The notes beneath the pieces were generated by a model that did not search any database, was not told where the DNA came from, and worked only from the letters and a program-made list of their open reading frames with translations. The translations under genes and the position numbers were made by a program. Positions 1 to 8,166 of a stretch of 64,000 bases of DNA are shown piece by piece. Source of the DNA: Nocardioides terrae (GTDB lineage Bacteria; Actinomycetota; Actinomycetes; Propionibacteriales; Nocardioidaceae); assembly GCF_900112345.1 (NCBI RefSeq), contig NZ_FOLB01000003.1, positions 1-64,000 on the forward strand. Direction: 5' to 3'. Positions within the stretch are counted from its first letter, which is position 1. Every line of letters begins with the position of its first letter.

Positions 1-252
1 GGCCGCACGGCGGAGGACCTCGTTCTCCTGCTCCAAGAGTCGGATCCGCTTGTTCGCTTCACGCAGCTGCTTGCGCTCGTCCTCGGTGATACCGGGACGG
101 TTGCCGTCCTCGATGTCGGCCTGCTTCAACCAGTTGGTCAGCGAGCCTTCGGAGACGCCGAAGTCCTTCGCGATCTGTGCCAGCGGCGCCTGGCCCTTGC
201 GGGCCACGGCCACGACGTCGTCGCGGAACTCCTTGGGGTAGGGCTTTGCCAC
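1..252 (-). CDS. IS3-family transposase OrfA, N-terminal 84 codons (cut by window edge)
   Basis: The minus strand is open from a GTG at 252 to the left edge, so the gene continues outside the window. A purine-rich AAGGA lies 8 nt upstream of the GTG. The product begins VAKPYPKEFRDDVVAVARKG, followed by a helix-turn-helix around residues 22-44 (IAKDFGVSEGSLTNWLKQAD) and the start of a leucine-zipper-like helix (ANKRIRLLEQENEVLRRAA). This is the standard layout of IS3-family OrfA, which binds the IS ends and is normally joined to OrfB by a -1 frameshift. OrfB, the DDE catalytic part, would lie to the left, so whether the element is intact cannot be judged. Confidence 0.85.
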   Translation of the reverse strand, partial: MAKPYPKEFRDDVVAVARKGQAPLAQIAKDFGVSEGSLTNWLKQADIEDGNRPGITEDERKQLREANKRIRLLEQENEVLRRAA

Positions 253-284
253 GGGGACATCCTTCCGCCTGAGGCCGAAACCTC

Positions 285-318
285 AGAGGTCAGGTGTCAA
301 CCAAACTCGGGGCAGACC
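285..318. repeat. Putative terminal inverted repeat / left end of the IS3-type element
   Basis: About 40-65 bp upstream of the orfA start, the minus strand reads GGTCTGCCCCGAGTTTGG followed by TTGACACCTGACC. A G+C-rich CCCC run followed by TTT and TGGACAC/TGACAC is typical of IS3-family ends, and the distance to orfA fits. The partner repeat is outside the window, so the exact end and any target duplication cannot be set. Confidence 0.35.
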
Positions 319-555
319 CGCAGGAGACCTACGTGCCCGTCACTGCAGCAACGCACGCCCGACTGCAGGCCATCGCCCGGCACAGACTCCGCCCGTCCGT
401 CCCACTGCCTGGCACCGATCAGCCCGACGGACGCTGGAGCCGCGCCGAGATCCAGGCCGCTCTTATCCATCGACCGTCACATCGGAACGCGCCCAGATTG
501 TAGGTCGTTCCTAGGGGGCTGAGCTTGGCCGTTGGCAGCACCTATTGATGCCCAC
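319..555. other. Junction DNA between the IS end and degraded coding sequence; no convincing gene
   Basis: A plus-strand reading frame runs from about 294 to 503 and crosses the presumed IS end. Its middle (ETYVPVTAATHARLQAIARH) looks protein-like and has moderately GC-rich third positions. It has no ribosome binding site and ends in a basic tail. It may be the 3' remnant of a gene disrupted by the insertion. I do not recognise a family. Confidence 0.3.
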
Positions 556-1065
556 CTACGTCAGCGGTTCACCGACCAGACCTGCAAGCAGGTCATTGGC
601 CCGTTCGACAGCTTCGTAGCCTGCCTCAACCGCAACGTCCTGCTGGCCCGCGTCGCCGCCTTCGAGTAGGTGGACCACACGACACCGACAACGGGTTCGC
701 CTGCCACGCGCGTCCGTTCGAGCTGCGCGACGATCTTCTGGAGCCGACATAGTCGCGCACCCAGTCGGGTGCAATCCTCACGCGCAAATGCGTTGAGTCG
801 ACTTCGGGAGGCCTACTCCCGCCCGGCCATGAATCGCCGTGAGAGCGTCGACCACTTGCTTGACCGTGGCCGGGTGGTCGAACCAAGCCACCTCGCCGTT
901 GCCGACAGGTCGGTACTGCAGACCGATGTGGACATCCCGGGGCGCCGCCGACTCGACATCGCGGGTGCTGACGCCCGAGTAGCGCCGATCTGCTGCAGCG
1001 GCCACGAACAGAGGACGCGGGTGGCCTCGCTTGGCCTGCCGTGTGCACCTATGCAGTACGACCAC
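556..1065 (-). pseudogene. Degraded minus-strand coding remnant, unrecognised
   Basis: One minus-strand frame from 1065 down to 556 is interrupted by a single in-frame stop at 778-780. Before the stop the frame is coding-like (for example VHIGLQYRPVGNGEVAWFDH and ATVKQVVDALTAIHG). After it, the same frame regains an acidic, protein-like end (VAVEAGYEAVERANDLLAGL) and stops at 556. Between about 680 and 780 another frame looks better (IVAQLERTRVAGEPVVGVVW), which suggests indels as well as the stop. Base use is less GC-rich at third positions than in the core genes. I read it as a decayed accessory gene lying between an IS and an excisionase. I cannot name the family. Confidence 0.3.
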
Positions 1066-1088
1066 CCCTCAAACGGAAGACCCAGATC

Positions 1089-1301
1089 ATGCGCAAGGCA
1101 CCCGCCGACACGGCCACGAACCCGTACCTGTCGCTCACCGACGCCGCCGAGATCGTCGGCCAGTCCGTGAAGACGCTCCGCCGTCGGATCTCGGCCGGCA
1201 CCTTGCCGGCGTACCGCTTCGGACCCCGCTCGATCCGGGTCCGCTTCAACGACCTCGAGGCCACCGGCCACCGGATCCCGAGCGCCCGGACCGGCGAGTG
1301 A
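1089..1301 (+). CDS. Excisionase-like helix-turn-helix protein (70 aa)
   Basis: The ATG at 1089 is preceded by a GGAAGA-type ribosome binding site, so I prefer it to the upstream GTG at 1041. The product contains PYLSLTDAAEIVGQSVKTLR at about residues 12-31, then RRRISAGTLPAYRFGPRSIR. This is the MerR-like winged helix of the excisionase (Xis/AlpA) DNA-binding family, with the usual Y-R-x-G-x-R-x-I-R wing. Such small proteins direct excision of integrated elements or act as element-encoded regulators. The gene ends about 90 bp from a tRNA-Val gene, a classic integration target, with a terminator hairpin between them. No integrase is visible in the window. Confidence 0.75.
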   Translation: MRKAPADTATNPYLSLTDAAEIVGQSVKTLRRRISAGTLPAYRFGPRSIRVRFNDLEATGHRIPSARTGE

Positions 1302-1344
1302 GCCCAGGTACATCCGATGCATATCCGATGCAAGGTCCAACGAG

Positions 1345-1384
1345 AAGGGCCTCCGACTTGCGTTTCCGCAGGTCAGAGGCCCTT
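1345..1384. terminator. Bidirectional intrinsic terminator between xis-like gene and tRNA cluster
   Basis: An 18-bp stem (AAGGGCCTCCGACTTGCG, 1345-1362, paired with 1367-1384 through two G-U pairs) with a TTTC loop is followed on the plus strand by TTCTTC. It can end both the excisionase-like transcript and the tRNA cluster transcribed from the other side. The upper stem matches that of the hairpin behind the other tRNA-Val gene at 3377-3412. Confidence 0.8.
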
Positions 1385-1392
1385 TTCTTCGG

Positions 1393-1464
1393 TGGGCGAT
1401 ACTGGGTTTGAACCAGTGACCTCTTCCGTGTCAAGGAAGCGCGCTACCGCTGCGCCAATCGCCC
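1393..1464 (-). tRNA. tRNA-Val (GAC)
   Basis: The minus strand folds into a complete 72-nt cloverleaf: acceptor GGGCGAT with ATCGCCC plus discriminator A, D arm GGCGCAGCGGTAGCGCGC, anticodon stem CTTCC/GGAAG around loop TTGACAC (anticodon GAC), and TΨC loop GGTTCAAAC. CCA is not encoded. It is the last gene of a Gly-Cys-Val cluster. Confidence 0.95.
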
Positions 1465-1487
1465 AAGTCTTGAATTGTTGTTCGGGT

Positions 1488-1561
1488 TGGAGGTGGGTAC
1501 GGGATTTGAACCCGTGTACACGGATTTGCAGTCCGTTGCCTCGCCTCTCGGCCAACCCACC
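1488..1561 (-). tRNA. tRNA-Cys (GCA), CCA encoded
   Basis: The acceptor GGTGGGT pairs with ACCCACC, followed by discriminator T and a genomically encoded CCA (1488-1490). The anticodon stem ACGGA/TCCGT encloses loop CTGCAAA (anticodon GCA). The discriminator U is the cysteine identity element. The gene lies between tRNA-Val and tRNA-Gly in the same direction. Confidence 0.95.
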
Positions 1562-1581
1562 GCGGAGGCTGTGCACCTCAG

Positions 1582-1654
1582 AGCGGACGACGAGACTCGA
1601 ACTCGCGACCCCAACCTTGGCAAGGTTGTGCTCTACCAACTGAGCTACGTCCGC
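1582..1654 (-). tRNA. tRNA-Gly (GCC)
   Basis: The acceptor GCGGACG pairs with CGTCCGC, the D arm is AGCTCAGTTGGTAGAGC, the anticodon stem CAACC/GGTTG encloses TTGCCAA (anticodon GCC), and the TΨC arm has GAGTTCGAGTCTC. It is the first gene of the minus-strand tRNA cluster, about 45 nt downstream of a clear promoter. Confidence 0.95.
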
Positions 1655-1698
1655 ATGCTGCCGTTCGGCCCTTGCGGGCTGTCCTGGCAACGACGAGA

Positions 1699-1727
1699 AC
1701 ACTAGCGGACCACCCAGACGCCGCCAA
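1699..1727 (-). promoter_or_regulatory. Promoter of the Gly-Cys-Val tRNA cluster
   Basis: On the minus strand TTGGCG (1727-1722) and TAGTGT (1704-1699) are separated by exactly 17 bp, a good vegetative sigma promoter. The same TAGTGT -10 hexamer occurs upstream of the other tRNA-Val gene at 3253-3258. Confidence 0.7.
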
Positions 1728-1814
1728 ATCGGGGTCGGCGGGGGCGTGATCCACGCTCACCAACCCCACCGGCCTCGACCGAAACAGCAGCCCCACCTCA
1801 CTAGAGTGAGGGCC

Positions 1815-2630
1815 ATGCGCGCCTGGCTCGACGGACACCTGCTCGACGACCCGACCTCCCCCGCCCTCCGCGTTGACGACCATGGGGTGACCGTCGGCGA
1901 CGGCGTCTTCGAGGCGCTCAAGGTGATCGACGGGCTCCCGTTCGCGCTCGACCGGCACCTGGAGCGGCTGCACCGCTCGGCCGCCGGCCTCGGGCTCGGC
2001 CCGGTCGACGACGCGGCGCTGCGCCAAGGCGTCAAGGAGGTCCTGCTCGACCCACTGCCGCTCGGCCGCATCCGGATCACCGTCACCGGCGGACCCGCCC
2101 CGATGGGCTCGGGGCGCGGCGACAGCGCCCCGACGGTGATCGTCACGGCCGACGTACTCACGCCCTTCCCGCCCGAGACCTCCGTCATCACCGTCCCGTG
2201 GCCGCGCAACGAGCGCGGGGCGCTGGCCGGCCTCAAGACCACGTCGTACGCCGAGAACGTGATCGCGCTCGCCGAGGCCAAGCGCCGGGGCGCGACCGAG
2301 GCGGTGTTCGCCAACACCGCGGGCAACCTGTGCGAGGGCACCGGCACGAACGTGTTCTACGTCGTCGACGGCGAGCTGCGCACGCCGTCGCTGGCGAGCG
2401 GCTGCCTGGCCGGGGTGACCCGCGGCCTGATCATCGAGTGGTACGGCGCCCGGGAGGTCGACGAGCCGATCGAGGTCGTCGACCGCGCGAGCGAGGTGTT
2501 CCTGGCCTCGACCACCCGAGACGCGCAGGCCGTCGTGCGCTGGAACGAGCGCGAGCTCGCGCCCGGCCCGGTCACGCAGGCGGTGCTGGACGTCTGGCGG
2601 AACCGGGAGCCGGAGCTCCTCGGTCACTGA
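1815..2630 (+). CDS. pabC: Class IV aminotransferase, probable aminodeoxychorismate lyase
   Basis: The 271-aa product is a fold-type IV PLP enzyme. It shows the N-terminal VDDHGVTVGDGVFEALKV, the R-x-x-x-H region (ALDRHLERLHRSAAGLGL), the candidate Schiff-base lysine in AGLKTTSYAENVIAL (about residue 142) and the cofactor-binding ANTAGNLCEGTGTNVF. The family splits aminodeoxychorismate to p-aminobenzoate and pyruvate (folate synthesis) or transaminates branched-chain or D-amino acids. Length and motifs fit actinobacterial PabC best, but pabA and pabB are not nearby, so specificity is inferred. The start is set at the ATG 7 nt after TAGAGT (1802-1807), a leaderless-type promoter; the frame stays open back to a GTG at 1746. 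Confidence 0.8.
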   Translation: MRAWLDGHLLDDPTSPALRVDDHGVTVGDGVFEALKVIDGLPFALDRHLERLHRSAAGLGLGPVDDAALRQGVKEVLLDPLPLGRIRITVTGGPAPMGSGRGDSAPTVIVTADVLTPFPPETSVITVPWPRNERGALAGLKTTSYAENVIALAEAKRRGATEAVFANTAGNLCEGTGTNVFYVVDGELRTPSLASGCLAGVTRGLIIEWYGAREVDEPIEVVDRASEVFLASTTRDAQAVVRWNERELAPGPVTQAVLDVWRNREPELLGH

Positions 2631-2648
2631 GCGGGCAGGGGCGCGAGT

Positions 2649-3092
2649 TCACTCGGCGTCAGCGCCGAGCAGCGCCGCGATGAGCCCGTCCATGTCGAGG
2701 TGCTTGTCCTCGGCGCCGACCGGCACGAGCTGGAAGGTGCGCGCGAGGAACGACTGCAGCGCCAGCGAGTCGGCCTGCGCGATCAGCCGGCCGTCCGGCG
2801 AGCAGAAGTCGAGGATCGTGACCGCGCGGGCGTCCTCGTCGATGCTCGGGTAGACCTTGACGTCGCCGTCGCCGGTCGGTGCCGCGAGGCCCTGCAGCAG
2901 CAAGGTGCGCGACACGACCCACTCGACGTCACCGGAGGCGGAGTGGAAGACCAGCGAGACGGCGTAGGGGTCGTCCGGGCGGTAGCCGAGCGTCGTCGGC
3001 ACGTCGACGACGCGGCCCCACGGGTCGATGCAGGAGAGCATCACCGGCCGGGTCAGACCACTGTCGGTGCGGTGTATCGGCTGCTGCGTCAT
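2649..3092 (-). CDS. SsgA-like sporulation/cell-division regulator (SALP)
   Basis: The 147-aa acidic protein has the SsgA-like layout: a beta-rich N-terminal half (RPVMLSCIDPWGRVVDVPTT, YRPDDPYAVSLVFHS), then WVVSRTLLLQGLAAPTGDGD, VKVYPS and a helical C-terminus (LIAQADSLALQSFLARTFQL). SALPs in streptomycetes steer septum placement and peptidoglycan remodelling; SsgB recruits FtsZ. A single such gene in a genus that usually does not sporulate suggests a general septation role. The ATG has a strong AAGGGGGATC ribosome binding site, and the leader holds a perfect hairpin at 3145-3161. Confidence 0.85.
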   Translation of the reverse strand: MTQQPIHRTDSGLTRPVMLSCIDPWGRVVDVPTTLGYRPDDPYAVSLVFHSASGDVEWVVSRTLLLQGLAAPTGDGDVKVYPSIDEDARAVTILDFCSPDGRLIAQADSLALQSFLARTFQLVPVGAEDKHLDMDGLIAALLGADAE

Positions 3093-3144
3093 CTCTACTG
3101 ATCCCCCTTGTTGGTTTCGCCCTCGCTCTGATAACGAGACGGAA

Positions 3145-3161
3145 GCCCGGAGGATCCGGGC
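3145..3161 (-). promoter_or_regulatory. Perfect 7-bp hairpin in the ssgA-like leader
   Basis: GCCCGGA, a GGA loop and TCCGGGC lie about 53 bp upstream of the ssgA-like ATG. No U-run follows, so it is not an evident terminator. It could stabilise or regulate the leader if transcription begins upstream of it. No other feature is seen between 3093 and 3298 apart from the tRNA-Val -10 box. Confidence 0.35.
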
Positions 3162-3298
3162 GGAAAGTCACCAGTTTTCGTCCTTGAGTGGCGCGGCACA
3201 GGACAGCGGTACCCAAGACCGGCCGGAATGTGAGTCCCGCGCGGCGATGCGCTAGTGTTACCGACCGCATCACCGGTCCCACCGATGACGCGAACGAT

Positions 3299-3370
3299 GG
3301 GTGATTGGCGCAGTGGTAGCGCGCTTCGTTCACACCGAAGAGGTCACTGGTTCGAACCCAGTATCACCCA
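3299..3370 (+). tRNA. tRNA-Val (CAC)
   Basis: A 72-nt cloverleaf: acceptor GGGTGAT with ATCACCC plus A, anticodon stem CTTCG/CGAAG around TTCACAC (anticodon CAC), TΨC loop GGTTCGAAC. It differs at only a few positions from tRNA-Val(GAC) at 1393-1464 but lies on the opposite strand. A TAGTGT -10 box is at 3253-3258. Confidence 0.95.
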
Positions 3371-3376
3371 CAACAC

Positions 3377-3412
3377 AGCCCCCTGACCTGCGGAGACGCA
3401 GGTCAGGGGGCT
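3377..3412 (+). terminator. Intrinsic terminator of tRNA-Val (CAC)
   Basis: A perfect 16-bp stem, AGCCCCCTGACCTGCG paired with its complement around a GAGA loop, is followed by CTTTCG. It starts 7 nt after the tRNA. The apical CTGACCTGCG...CGCAGGTCAG is shared with the terminator of the opposite tRNA-Val cluster. Confidence 0.85.
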
Positions 3413-3423
3413 CTTTCGCTCCG

Positions 3424-4086
3424 TCAGCCGAGGCGCACCCGGGGCCCGAGCGGCAGCGCCGGCGTGGCCGCGGAGACCTGGCCGGCGTCGACCGCGCCGA
3501 CGTCGGCGATGTCGATGGTGCCGTCGGCCTCGGCCTCGTCGGTCATCGGATCGAAGTCGTCGTCCGCCATAGTGGCGACCATCGACGGGGTCGTGATCAG
3601 GGCGGCACCGGCCTGGGCCCAGCGCGGGGCGCCGAGGCAGCGGCGCGGGATCACCGCCATCACGAGGCCCTTGGCCGGGCGGAACCGCATCCACAGCCCC
3701 GGGCAGGCGACGATGTCGGCCTCCCCGCGGGTCATCACCGCCATCCGCATGCCGATGTCGGCGGTGCCGTTGAAGAAGTACGTCGGCCCGGTCGGCCCCG
3801 TCCTCACCTTCGCGATCATGACCGCCTGCTCGAGCGACAGGTGGCGGGCCTGGATCCTGATCCGGACGTTCTTCGCGCCGTGCGAAGTCGTGACGGAGAC
3901 GATGTCGCCGTTCGGGCCGGCGACCTTCGTCGGCGTCTCGGCGGTGAGCGAGTAGACGTCGTCGGTCGTGTCGCGGACCGTCTTCGAGGCGGCGGAGGCG
4001 GCCGGGGTGCTGGTCAGGGCCACGCCGACGACGCAGGACAGGACCCCGAGGGTGCGCGCGGCGCTGGCGCGCAGGGAGGTGGGCAT
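3424..4086 (-). CDS. Secreted protein of unknown function (220 aa)
   Basis: Residues 1-33 form a clear Sec signal peptide: two arginines, a hydrophobic core (TLGVLSCVVGVALTS) and an AxA-type site (PAASAA). The mature part has DTTDDVYSLTAETPTKV, a beta-rich segment (KNVRIRIQARHLSLEQAVMI) and two cysteines in the second half, and ends in a low-complexity acidic and alanine-rich tail. This resembles small exported actinobacterial proteins with a beta-sandwich core, but I cannot assign a family. The start is the ATG 7 nt after TAGGGT on the minus strand. It abuts the terminator of tRNA-Val. Confidence 0.8.
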   Translation of the reverse strand: MPTSLRASAARTLGVLSCVVGVALTSTPAASAASKTVRDTTDDVYSLTAETPTKVAGPNGDIVSVTTSHGAKNVRIRIQARHLSLEQAVMIAKVRTGPTGPTYFFNGTADIGMRMAVMTRGEADIVACPGLWMRFRPAKGLVMAVIPRRCLGAPRWAQAGAALITTPSMVATMADDDFDPMTDEAEADGTIDIADVGAVDAGQVSAATPALPLGPRVRLG

Positions 4087-4145
4087 GACGCGGACCCTAG
4101 TGACTCACCGGGCTCCGCGGCGGCGAACACTCCGCATCCGGGGCC

Positions 4146-4669
4146 TCAGAGCCGCAGGACCCGCCCGGCGATCACGAGGTGGACCTCGTCGCAGACCGCC
4201 GCCACCTGCTGGTTGACGGTGCCGAGCAGGTCGCGGAACAGCCGCCCGGAGCGGTACGCCGGCACCACCCCGAGGCCGACCTCGTTGGTCACCAGCACCA
4301 CGTCGTGCCGCGCGCTCGCGACGGCCGCGCCGAGGCGCGCCAGCTCCTCATCCACGACCGCGGCGACCTCCGCCGACGGCGCCTCCCAGAGCCCAGCCGC
4401 GTCGATGGTCGCCGTGAGCCACGTGCCCAGGCAGTCCACCAGCACGGGGCCGACGGCCGCCGCGATCACAGTGGCCACGTCGGTCGTCTCGTGGGTCGTC
4501 CAGTGCGCCGGCCGCGCGGCGCGGTGGGCCGCCACGCGGGCGGCCCAGTCAGCGTCGTCGGCAACGGGCGACGGTCCCGGGGCGACGTACGCGACCGCGG
4601 CATCGGGCGGCAGCAGCGACTCCGCGTGCCGTGACTTGCCGGACCGCACTCCCCCGGTGACCAGCGCCC

Positions 4670-4673
<4 letters not shown>
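4146..4673 (-). CDS. cobU: Adenosylcobinamide kinase / adenosylcobinamide-phosphate guanylyltransferase
   Basis: The 175-aa product begins MRALVTGGVRSGKSRHAE, the CobU P-loop at residues 7-14. It carries the family block VTNEVGLGVVPAYRSGRLFR and the closing NQQVAAVCDEVHLVIAGR. CobU phosphorylates adenosylcobinamide and transfers GMP to it in the late, lower-ligand part of cobalamin assembly. The ATG overlaps the stop of the upstream 2H phosphoesterase gene by 4 nt, so the two are translationally coupled. No other cobalamin gene is in the window, which suggests salvage or a scattered pathway. Confidence 0.9.
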
Positions 4674-5864
<1,191 letters not shown>

Positions 5865-5929
5865 GGCGTGAGTCGACGCTGTCGAGCGATCGCGGGACAA
5901 GCATCGGGGCGGCTGCCTAGCCTGGGCAC

Positions 5930-6340
5930 ATGTCGGGATGGACGGGCTCCAGCGGTGTGGAGCCGCGCGACGCCACCCTCGCCTCCGACGCCGACCGCGA
6001 CCGGGCCGTCCAACAGCTCTCCGAGGCGTTCGCGCAGGGCCGGCTCGCGACCGCCGAGCTCGACGAGCGCACGAGTCGGGCGCTCGCCGCCCGCACCTAC
6101 GGCGACCTCGACCAGGTCCTCGCCGGCCTCGGCGGCCTCGAGCTCGCGACGAGGCGACACCCGGCGCGGACCGTCGTGCTGTGGCTCGCGACCGTGCTGT
6201 TCTCACCGTTCGTGCTGCTCAGCGGGCTGTTCGTGCTGTTCGGCGGCGACATGACCACCCGCGTCATGGGCATGATCTTCCTCGCGCTCACCGGCACGCC
6301 GCTGTACTGCGTGTGGCGCTGGTCCCGCGCCACGCCCTGA
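5930..6340 (+). CDS. DUF1707 domain membrane protein (136 aa)
   Basis: Residues 11-65 form the DUF1707 (SHOCT-like) module: RDATLASDADRDRAVQQLSE, then GRLATAELDERTSRALAART and YGDLDQVLAGLGGL. Two hydrophobic helices follow (about 79-103 and 109-129). DUF1707 proteins are common, poorly understood actinobacterial membrane proteins. The ATG is 6 nt after TAGCCT (5918-5923), so it is likely leaderless and monocistronic. The neighbours give no functional hint. Confidence 0.8.
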   Translation: MSGWTGSSGVEPRDATLASDADRDRAVQQLSEAFAQGRLATAELDERTSRALAARTYGDLDQVLAGLGGLELATRRHPARTVVLWLATVLFSPFVLLSGLFVLFGGDMTTRVMGMIFLALTGTPLYCVWRWSRATP

Positions 6341-6343
6341 CGC

Positions 6344-7450
6344 TCAGCGCTCCTGCGCCACCGACGCGCAGCCGCACTCCAGCGCCAGCTCGGGGAACGC
6401 CGGCGCCAGCGAGGTCCCGCGCATGATCCCGGAGCCGGGCGTGCAGCCGCCGTACCGCTCCCCCAGCGCGTCCACCGCGAGCACCACCGCAGCGGCGGTG
6501 AAGGTCGTCTGCTCCTGGGGCCAGTAGACGTCGGGGTTGTCGTTGGCGTAGCCGGGCTCCTCGAAGACCCAGCCGGTCCAGTAGGAGCCGTTCTCGTGGC
6601 GCAGGTGCTGCATCTCGCGCAGCAGCCCGAGCGCCCGCTCGTGCTCGCCGACGTTGTCCAGCGCCATCGCGAGCTCGGACGTCTCCGCCCCGGTGACCCA
6701 CGGGTTGGTGTGGACGCAGCGCGCGCCCAGCCCCGGCACCACGAACCGGTCCCACTTCGAGGCGATCAGGTCACGACCGTCCTCGCCGAGCACGGCGCCG
6801 CCGAGGACCGGGTAGTACCAATCCATCGAGTACGTCGACTTGTCGGCGAACAGGTCGGCGTGCCGCCTGATCGCATGACCCAGCCGCCCGCCCGCGAGCT
6901 CCCAGTCGGGCTGCGGCTCGTCCACCAGGTCGGCGAGCGCCACGCCCGCGCGCAGCGAGTGGTGGATCGACGAGCAGCCGGTCAGCAGGCAGAAGTCGTC
7001 GACGGGCGTCCAGGCGATCCCGCCGAACGGCTGCTGCAGCGAGACGACCCAGTCCAGCCCGGCACGGACGGAGGGCCACAGCTCGTGCACGAGGCCGAGG
7101 TCGCGCCGCACCAGCCAGTGGTGCCACAGGCCGACGGCGAGGTACGCCGACATGTTGGTCTCACCGCGGTCATCCTCGACCTCGCCGGCCACGATCTTCA
7201 TCGGCCACGAGCCGTCCGGCTTCTGCAGGGTCGGCACCCAGCGCAGTGCCCGCTCGGCGGCCTCGACCTCGCCGCCGACGAGCAGCGCCATCGCCGCCTC
7301 GACGTGGTTCCAGACGTCGACGTGCCCGCCGGTCGTCCACGGGATCGCACCGGACGGCTCCTGCACGGCCGCGATCGAGGCGGCCGTGCGGGCGACCTGC
7401 TCCGCGGACAGCACGCCGTCGACGTACGGCACCGCCACCTGCTGCGTCAC
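6344..7450 (-). CDS. Alpha/alpha-toroid protein annotated in relatives as prenyltransferase
   Basis: The 368-aa protein is made of helical repeats with terpene-cyclase/six-hairpin style turns: VQEPSGAIPWTTGG (about 28-41), LQKPDGSWPMK (about 79), LQQPFGGIAWTPVDDFCLL (about 139-157) and LRHENGSYWTGWVF near the C-terminus. Homologues are labelled prenyltransferase because of these QW-like repeats, but aspartate-rich prenyl diphosphate motifs are absent and the fold could equally belong to a glycan-acting enzyme. GTG 7450 overlaps the upstream methyltransferase stop by 4 nt. It is the third gene of a glycosyltransferase-methyltransferase-toroid operon. Confidence 0.7.
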   Translation of the reverse strand: MTQQVAVPYVDGVLSAEQVARTAASIAAVQEPSGAIPWTTGGHVDVWNHVEAAMALLVGGEVEAAERALRWVPTLQKPDGSWPMKIVAGEVEDDRGETNMSAYLAVGLWHHWLVRRDLGLVHELWPSVRAGLDWVVSLQQPFGGIAWTPVDDFCLLTGCSSIHHSLRAGVALADLVDEPQPDWELAGGRLGHAIRRHADLFADKSTYSMDWYYPVLGGAVLGEDGRDLIASKWDRFVVPGLGARCVHTNPWVTGAETSELAMALDNVGEHERALGLLREMQHLRHENGSYWTGWVFEEPGYANDNPDVYWPQEQTTFTAAAVVLAVDALGERYGGCTPGSGIMRGTSLAPAFPELALECGCASVAQER

Positions 7451-8166
7451 GAAGCGTCCGGCTTGTGGAAGTAGAGGACCATGCTCTTGCCGATGAGCGG
7501 GTCGAGCACCTTGCCGGCGAGCTGGAGCGCCTTGGGGTTCTTCATGATCTCCCAGACGAGGAGCTTGTGGTACGCCTTGGCGAGCGGGTGGTCGTCGTTG
7601 CGGACGCCGACCGCGCACTTGATCCACCAGTACGGCGAGTGCAGGCCGTGCGCGTAGTCCTTGCCGTCGAAGACGAGGCCGGCCTTGACGACCTTGTCGC
7701 GCAGCTCCTCCTCGGTGTAGATCCGGATGTGGCCGCCGGGGTTGTTGTGGTACTCCTCCGACAGCTTCCAGTTGACGATCTCCGGGAACCAGCGCGGGAC
7801 GCTCACCGCGAGCGTGCCGCCCGGCCGCAGCACGCGGACCAGCTCGGCGATCGCCTGGATGTCGGCCGGGATGTGCTCGAGCACCTCGGCGGCGATGATG
7901 CGGTCGAACTCACCGTCGCCGAAGGGCAGCGCCAGGGCGTCGCCCTCCTTGACGTCGGCCTCCGCGCCCGCGGGGACCTCGCCGGCGTCCTTCATCGCGG
8001 CGAACCACTCGCGCACCTTCCCCAGCTCGTCGGTGTCCTGGTCCAAGGCGATCACGTCGGCGCCCCGGCGGTAGGCCTCGAACGCGTGCCGTCCGGCGCC
8101 GGCGCCCATGTCGAGCAGCCGCTCACCGGGCTGCACCCCCAGGCGGTCGAAGTCAACGGTGAGCAC
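7447..8166 (-). CDS. Class I SAM-dependent methyltransferase (UbiE-like)
   Basis: The 239-aa protein carries motif I LLDMGAGAGRHAFEAYRRG (about residues 18-36), the acidic ADVIALDQDTDEL, motif II FDRIIAAEVLEHIPADIQ and motif III LRPGGTLAVSVPRWFPE. The C-terminal helical part includes WKLSEEYHNNPGGHIRIYTE and a second hydrophobic cap. Start GTG 8166 overlaps the end of the glycosyltransferase gene by 14 nt; the frame is open further upstream inside that gene, so the start could be slightly different. Its position between a GT4 enzyme and a toroid protein suggests methylation of a glycoside or isoprenoid-linked intermediate; the substrate is not determined. Confidence 0.8.
   Translation of the reverse strand: MLTVDFDRLGVQPGERLLDMGAGAGRHAFEAYRRGADVIALDQDTDELGKVREWFAAMKDAGEVPAGAEADVKEGDALALPFGDGEFDRIIAAEVLEHIPADIQAIAELVRVLRPGGTLAVSVPRWFPEIVNWKLSEEYHNNPGGHIRIYTEEELRDKVVKAGLVFDGKDYAHGLHSPYWWIKCAVGVRNDDHPLAKAYHKLLVWEIMKNPKALQLAGKVLDPLIGKSMVLYFHKPDAS

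Noticed and set aside
294..503. Plus-strand 69-codon frame crossing the IS end
   Set aside because: No ribosome binding site and it spans a presumed element boundary; treated as a possible remnant only.
670..1170. Plus-strand 166-codon frame
   Set aside because: Opposite a more protein-like minus-strand remnant and overlapping the excisionase-like start; composition is basic and motif-free.
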